Part shown: in pieces, positions 59,901 to 64,000 of the stretch
Numbering within the stretch: the stretch's first letter is position 1
Layout of the letters: every line of letters starts with the position of its first letter
DNA from: Mactra quadrangularis
Lineage: Eukaryota; Mollusca; Bivalvia; Venerida; Mactridae
Assembly: GCA_025267735.1 (NCBI GenBank)
Contig: CM046303.1
Location: 18,776,403 to 18,840,402 of the forward strand
Direction of reading: 5' to 3'
DNA length: 64,000 nucleotides
The notes under the pieces: generated by a model
What the model was told of the DNA's origin: nothing
Database searches by the model: none
The model's input: only the letters and a program-made list of their open reading frames with translations
Position numbers and translations under genes: made by a program

Positions 59901-62900
59901 TGGAATGTATAGTTTCTTAATTAAACTGGAATAGTGTTGTTATAACTTATAACAAGTGATAGTGGTTAGTACTTTATTTCAACTAAACAAGCCAAGGTTT
60001 GCAGACAGCTTTGTGAGTAAGGGCCCGTTCCTCAAGGCGAGCGCTTTGTATCGCTACCAAGCGATTTCCTATGGAAAGGTCTGCTACAATCGAGCAAATT
60101 GACTCGCTAGCTTGCGGTACATAGCAAGTTTTTTTCTTGCTAGCCATATCATTTGGAACACTCCTGTTTTTTTTTTAAAATGGCTGCCCCTTGGAGGAAT
60201 ATGTTTCTTTTTCAAGAATACTGATATAAATATTATTGAATGCATATATTTCGTCAAAGCAGTTAAATAGAATAATCCTGGTGATTTGAATATTTTTCAT
60301 TTGTTACAATTCTTAACTTTTTGTTTAAGAAAGTCACTATCTTGGATTTGCTAGCTTGAAGCAAACCATTCCATAGATCTCTTATGCTACAAAAAATCAC
60401 TTTCAAAAAGTGCTAGCGAGCGATCGCCTTGCGGAATGTGCCCTAAGTTTCTAACGTTACAGATGATGGATGAAAATGTATGGTTATATATGAGAAAATG
60501 AAATGCCAACATGTCCTTGGAAAAGCTATTATTAGTAACAGGTATACATGTCTGCCATTTAGAAATGCTGAGGGAACTATCATGAGCAACTGATGCAAAC
60601 TGTTGTTCACGTATATCATCATTATTATATTTTCAGGACAACTTGATAACTACATATTAATATGCACTTAAATGGCCTTTTTCCAAAGACATTTGTGGCT
60701 GATGAAATCAGTATACATGTATACAGAATAATCAATATAAATTTGGTAATGATATAACTAATCAACCATTAAATATTATACAGGTAGTTAATATTTAAAA
60801 CAGTAACAAAATTACATTACACTAGCCAAAGAGTTAACTTTAAAGAAATCTTTGTACTGTGTAAATTTTGTATTTAAGCAGCTAACTGTTTAAGCACCTT
60901 TTTCACAATAAAATCTTACGAAAAATGTTATCGTAAATCAATTTCATGCAGTTCAAAGTCAAATGGCTCATAAACATAACTATGATTGATATTCAAAAGG
61001 TATAAAATATTCTTCATAATTCAATAATACAAATGTATTTGGTATTTAATGGCCAAAAAAGACCATATTATAAATGTTGTTGCTCTTGACTTAAGATAAT
61101 TTTTTAGATTTTTTGTGAAAAGCACCACACAGCCATACCAAGACAAAATAATTAACAAAAATTTATACATGTACAATAAGCCAACAAAAAAGATATCTGT
61201 TTAACAAAAATGTCAATCTAAATTAACCTTAGAATGAAATAAAACACAAGTTTTGTCAGTAATACCTTTTACTAGTAAATACAGGTGTTTTGTGGTCCAT
61301 TCTTAAATCCCAACCTTTCAACCGACAGTCATCTCCACCTGAAAAAGTAAACATCATTTCATAAGAATCCAAATTAAAATTTTCAAATTCAAGTAAGACC
61401 TGAATTTCATGATTTTAGCAGTTATTATTAAGAAGAAGAGGCCTTTTCCATGCCCTAAAATAATCTTGAATTTAAGGCCTAATTAAGGCATGAAAACTAA
61501 CCTGTGTGTCTCAATTTTAAAGGTTTTAAACCTGGATTTGGTTAGTGAGGCAAAAGAAAATTTTAACTGAGCCAGGATATTTCACTTAAAATTGCTTTTA
61601 TTCTAGCAAAGGACTGAAAATTTAGTTAAAAACGATACTGTATGGTATCCAAATGTGTATCCTTGTTAAATAAAGCCTTTATTATAACTATAATGTATGT
61701 TGTATTTTTGTCTCAGGTCAAATATAATAAGCTATACCAGTGTAAACTGTGTTAACATCCCATTGATTGAATGCTGCTATCCATGCTTCAAAGTCATGTG
61801 CTTTCCATGAAGTGATTTCCTTCAAACATCCTTCACAAAATTTATGTACATGTATACCACCCTTGGAATCTGAACTTATAACACTTGTTTCTTCACTGTA
61901 AAAACAAGTAAATCTGTGAGCTAATGCTCACTAGTGATACCCCCGCCAAAATCTAAAAATATGCGACAAACAGGAAGTAGATGAGCAAGGAGCATGAAAT
62001 CGCTTTACACCACATGGGACTATGGGATGAAGCAATATGCAAAAGTATTAGGCTGCTGCATGATATAGTTGCTGAGAAAACTGCGACGGAAATTTTGTAA
62101 CGGACGGATGCACGGACGGACAAGGGTAAAACAGTATACCCCCCTCTTCTTCGAAGCGGGGGTATAATAAATAAAAAACATCATTGTAATAACTATACAT
62201 TGAACATTCAAACACCATAATAATTAAAACCTAATGTTTTAATTATCATAGTGTTTGAATGTATAGAACTGATTATGAAATAGCATGGGTGTGTTCAATA
62301 ATGCATCGCACCAAGTATCCTTATAACACTTAATATATCTTCACTGTAAAAAATGAAGTACATTTTATAATTACTGTTTATTCAAATAGCATTTAAAAAC
62401 AATTCAAATACATGAAATAGCAGGGGGGGGGGAAGTGGTCAACAAAGACTCATGGTACCACATTATATAATATGCATCATAACTTTTATAAGGTACTGTA
62501 TACCATCTTGCCGTAATATAAGTTTAGGAAATGGGATGCAAGTGGCTATAAATCAATTTCATGATTATATGTCATGTTTTGTACTTTTAATTTTTGACTC
62601 AACTTTTATAGAGGAAACACTTAAGTCTGAAACAATGTGGTTCATTTTTAGAGTATCTAATTCTTATGAGAACAAATTTACTATATCTGTTAAGTAGGTC
62701 TGACTAAGGAATAAGAATGGGACTTGTTTTTTATATCCATGATATTAAGATTTTTTCAAATGCATGAATACTTAACAAAACTTCTAAGTACCCAAATTTC
62801 AATATTGTAGGAAATTTTCATTTTTCAACATTTATGTCCAATCGATAATGGAAATGTGTATAGGACCATACTGTCATCAGTATCTGCTTGCATGGTTTTC

Positions 62901-63473
62901 ATGCTTCTTTATCGGTGCAAAACCGTTTTTGTTGTGCAAGTATTAAAAAGCGGGATGATGAATGTATGCATACACAGGTTACAATGTTGCACTAGTAATC
63001 ATTGGATAGACAGCTGCATTGGTTCGAATCCAATCCAAAAAATCTGTGTTGTTGTTTCCTTGAGCAAGACACTTCATCCTACTAGTTCTAAATGCTGAAA
63101 GAATTTGTCTCACAATCAAGCTAAAATAAATTAGTATAAAATAATACCGTATATTCAACATGTTATTCCATTCCAATGACAGTCCAAGACAATCATCATC
63201 ATCATTGACAACATCAAGTTGTTCTTCTGTTACCATGACAACTGTATCATCATCATTAACAACAAATACTTTAATCTGACCAACAGAATTCACAACACCA
63301 AAATATGGTCTATCATTTATAGTTTGATAAGACCATTTGATATCTAATATTCCTGGCATATCTAGACTGGTACACAGCTTTAGTTGTGGTGTTGAGTTTG
63401 ACTGGTTCTCTAACTTATACATATACAACCGACCAACTCTTACTTGTGGTGTTCCTTCAATTTTGGCATCAGT
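56963..63473 (-). CDS. DPH7: Diphthine methyltransferase/methylesterase (WD-repeat), 5' end outside window
   Basis: Seven minus-strand exons with matching phases: 63473-63148, 61895-61738, 61338-61266, 59858-59793, 59170-59007, 57180-56963, 334 aa in six of them shown here; the N-terminal exon(s) lie beyond 64000. Landmarks match DPH7/WDR85: VGRLYMYKL, ILDIKWSY, LSLEWNN, VISSDSKGGIHVHKF, KAHDFEAWIAAFN, VYTGGDDCRLKGWDLRM, RHTMGVCSIQSNP, GSYDESMLLWDSRQM, GGGIWRIKWEP, SIAYGADWC, GTCSFYDHLCKLW. Together they form WD40 blades. DPH7 hydrolyses the methyl ester of methylated diphthine on elongation factor 2, allowing the final amidation to diphthamide. Length from the first visible exon fits the human protein (452 aa) minus its N-terminus. 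The stop is TAA at 56963-56965. Correction of count: the coordinates listed are six coding exons. Confidence 0.93.
57612..57790. mobile_element. CAGTAAAGT MITE, second copy
   Basis: CAGTAAAGTTATACTTAAGACC at the left and GGTCCTAACAAAGGAAC at the right, with AAGGGTC and TGCTATTAAGG inside as in 40983-41155. Right terminus eroded. DPH7 last intron. Confidence 0.6.
57854..57921. repeat. Perfect 68-bp palindrome without spacer
   Basis: The 34-bp arm beginning CAAATGGGACTTAGTTTGAT and ending AAGTACAT is followed directly by its exact reverse complement; the centre TACATATGTA is at 57887/57888. Outer TATC / GATA bases continue the symmetry after a G interruption. DPH7 last intron. Confidence 0.95.
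57922..58424. other. DPH7 last intron, nothing recognised
   Basis: AT-rich intron sequence with no recognised element. Confidence 0.35.
58425..58520 (+). mobile_element. tRNA-like SINE head
   Basis: GATTCCGCTTACAACTCAAG with a B-box-like GGTTCTAATCTC and ATTGGGTTACATTTGGCACA. Weak A box. DPH7 last intron. Confidence 0.4.
58730..58858 (-). mobile_element. SINE family 3, body and tail fragment
   Basis: Reverse copy of the family 3 body (GGAGAAGTTTCCAGCC, GAGTACTGGTTATAGACAAG) and tail. In the last DPH7 intron. Confidence 0.7.
59221..59275 (+). repeat. Poly(G) tract and short direct duplication
   Basis: Ten Gs at 59221-59230, followed by GGCAAAAGTAGGTCCATCTT twice in a row. Confidence 0.8.
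59572..59725 (-). mobile_element. LINE/SINE 3' tail with (GTTCT)n end
   Basis: On the minus strand the segment ends TGAGGAATAAAGG followed by repeated TTCTG pentamers (GTTCTGTTCTGTTCTGTTC). This is typical of 3' ends of non-LTR retrotransposons in invertebrates. The body is not recognisable. DPH7 intron between the exons at 59793 and 59170. Confidence 0.5.
60019..60445. mobile_element. MITE with imperfect GGGCnCGTTCCTCAAGGCGA termini
   Basis: Left AAGGGCCCGTTCCTCAAGGC / right GCCTTGCGGAATGTGCCCT are imperfect inverted repeats; GCTAGC and AGCGATC words recur in both halves. About 427 bp, non-coding. DPH7 intron. Confidence 0.7.
60446..61265. other. DPH7 intron, nothing recognised
   Basis: AT-rich intron sequence; no exon or repeat recognised. 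Confidence 0.4.
61936..62166. mobile_element. MITE with GATACCCCCGC termini
   Basis: Left GATACCCCCGCCAAAATC and right TCGAAGCGGGGGTAT are inverted repeats; inside, CGACGGAAATTTTGTAACGGACGG and AAGGAGCATGAAATCGC blocks. The element lies 40 bp from a DPH7 splice acceptor (exon 61895-61738). Confidence 0.75.
62204..62260. repeat. 57-bp hairpin-forming inverted repeat
   Basis: CATTCAAACACCATAATAAT..AAAAC and GTTTTAATTATCATAGTG.. pair at 24 of 26 positions around the 5-base loop CTAAT. DPH7 intron. Confidence 0.9.
62774..62960 (+). mobile_element. Half copy of the 3661-4211 fold-back element
   Basis: Starts AACAAAACTTCTAAGTACCC and follows the left arm of the element at 3661-4211 through the TTTATGTCCAATCG and GCATGGTTTTCATGC blocks. 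The inverted second arm is missing or replaced by a SINE head. It lies in an intron of DPH7. Confidence 0.6.
62985..63110 (+). mobile_element. tRNA-like SINE head with CCTTGAGCAAGACACTT core
   Basis: B box GGTTCGAATCC, followed by TTTCCTTGAGCAAGACACTT, a block resembling the V-domain core of V-SINEs. It ends about 40 bp from the DPH7 splice donor at 63147. Confidence 0.55.
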
Positions 63474-64000
63474 CTGTCAAATAGTACAAATATCATAAAT
63501 AACTTCATATAAGCATGGGTGAAAATAGCTTAAGTTAAAGCTAAAGCAAAGCTTAAGTTAAAGTAAGATTTTTGAAGTCTACTTTTAGTATCACTATTCA
63601 GTCGACTCTTGACATTAACTTCATCAATCATCGAGTCACACACAAACTGTTAACAAACAGTGCAGACTGCAGCCAGAGCATACAGTGCATGACTCTAACA
63701 GGTACTCATTTACACCTGGATGGAGTGAGGCTATCGCAGGTAAATTTCTTGCTCAAGGAAATTAGCAGTGCCCATGGTGGGATTCAAATCAAGGCCCTCT
63801 CGATCCCTAAGCACGCTTCCTACCACTGGACCACTGCTGCTATAGCTTAAATAGCTTAAGGTCTAACCAGTTTTGGAAGCCAGAGCTAGGGCAGAAATTA
63901 CAGGTTTTTAAAATAACATACTTTCAAAATACTAAAATTGACAAAGAGTACCGGTAATTAAAAAATTCTAAAAATACTGAAATCAGTTTTCAGAAAACTT
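63474..64000. other. DPH7 intron continuing beyond the window
   Basis: Contains a SINE (63688-63845) and AGCTTAAGTTAAAG words repeated at 63528-63562. No upstream exon recognised. Confidence 0.4.
63688..63845 (-). mobile_element. tRNA-derived SINE, family 1, 5' part
   Basis: Reverse-orientation head (AGCAGTGGTCCAGTGGTAGG, B box GATTTGAATCCC) and central block; upstream of DPH7 exon in its intron. Confidence 0.75.

Noticed and set aside
63572..63850. Upstream DPH7-region gene on the plus strand
   Set aside because: The open frame overlaps a family 1 SINE and has no recognisable domain.

Overview
The window is animal genomic DNA: AT-rich, with long intron-split genes, GT-AG introns, tRNA-derived SINEs and a dense load of DNA-transposon remnants. 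The repertoire (tRNA-headed SINEs of several kinds, many MITEs, degenerate satellites, a hAT transposase fragment, a zinc-finger/tyrosine-recombinase-like fragment) fits a lophotrochozoan, most likely a bivalve mollusc. That placement is inference; no sequence search was possible.

Left third (1-16 kb): a two-exon, divergent rhodopsin-like GPCR (+, 691-2565); a repeat-rich stretch with a fold-back element and a satellite; a broken hAT transposase (6828-8118); 79 bp after it, a small Myb/SANT-like DNA-binding gene (+, 8197-10897) that starts in a TISU/YY1-type ATGGCGGC context and has an in-frame stop before an NLS and coiled-coil tail; then satellites and a degraded zinc-finger/tyrosine-recombinase-like gene (14.1-15.9 kb).

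Middle (17-39.4 kb): the minus strand carries a complete UBXN8-like gene (7 exons, 279 aa; ER-membrane UBX adaptor of p97/VCP). Its introns hold most of the mobile elements. It is divergent from, and shares a 408-bp promoter interval with, MAT2A (+, 39818-53517; 8 exons, 411 aa; S-adenosylmethionine synthase). Intron 4 of MAT2A holds a 2.6-kb hAT-like element inserted 10 bp past the splice donor.

Right end (56.9-64 kb): DPH7 on the minus strand (WD-repeat diphthine methylesterase), 3' seven exons present, N-terminus beyond the window. MAT2A and DPH7 converge. MAT2A makes the SAM used in diphthamide synthesis, the pathway DPH7 acts in, but housekeeping neighbours need not be functionally linked.

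Most notable signals: (1) the last 3' splice site of MAT2A lies in a small hairpin carrying TACAG/AGAC, close to the METTL16/METT-10 m6A motif that controls SAM-synthetase mRNAs in vertebrates and nematodes; (2) a 54-bp tandem array at UBXN8 exon 6 repeats the splice acceptor and exon start several times; (3) the SANT-like gene with TISU start and in-frame stop; (4) three repeat families with CAGGG termini and 5-bp target duplications.
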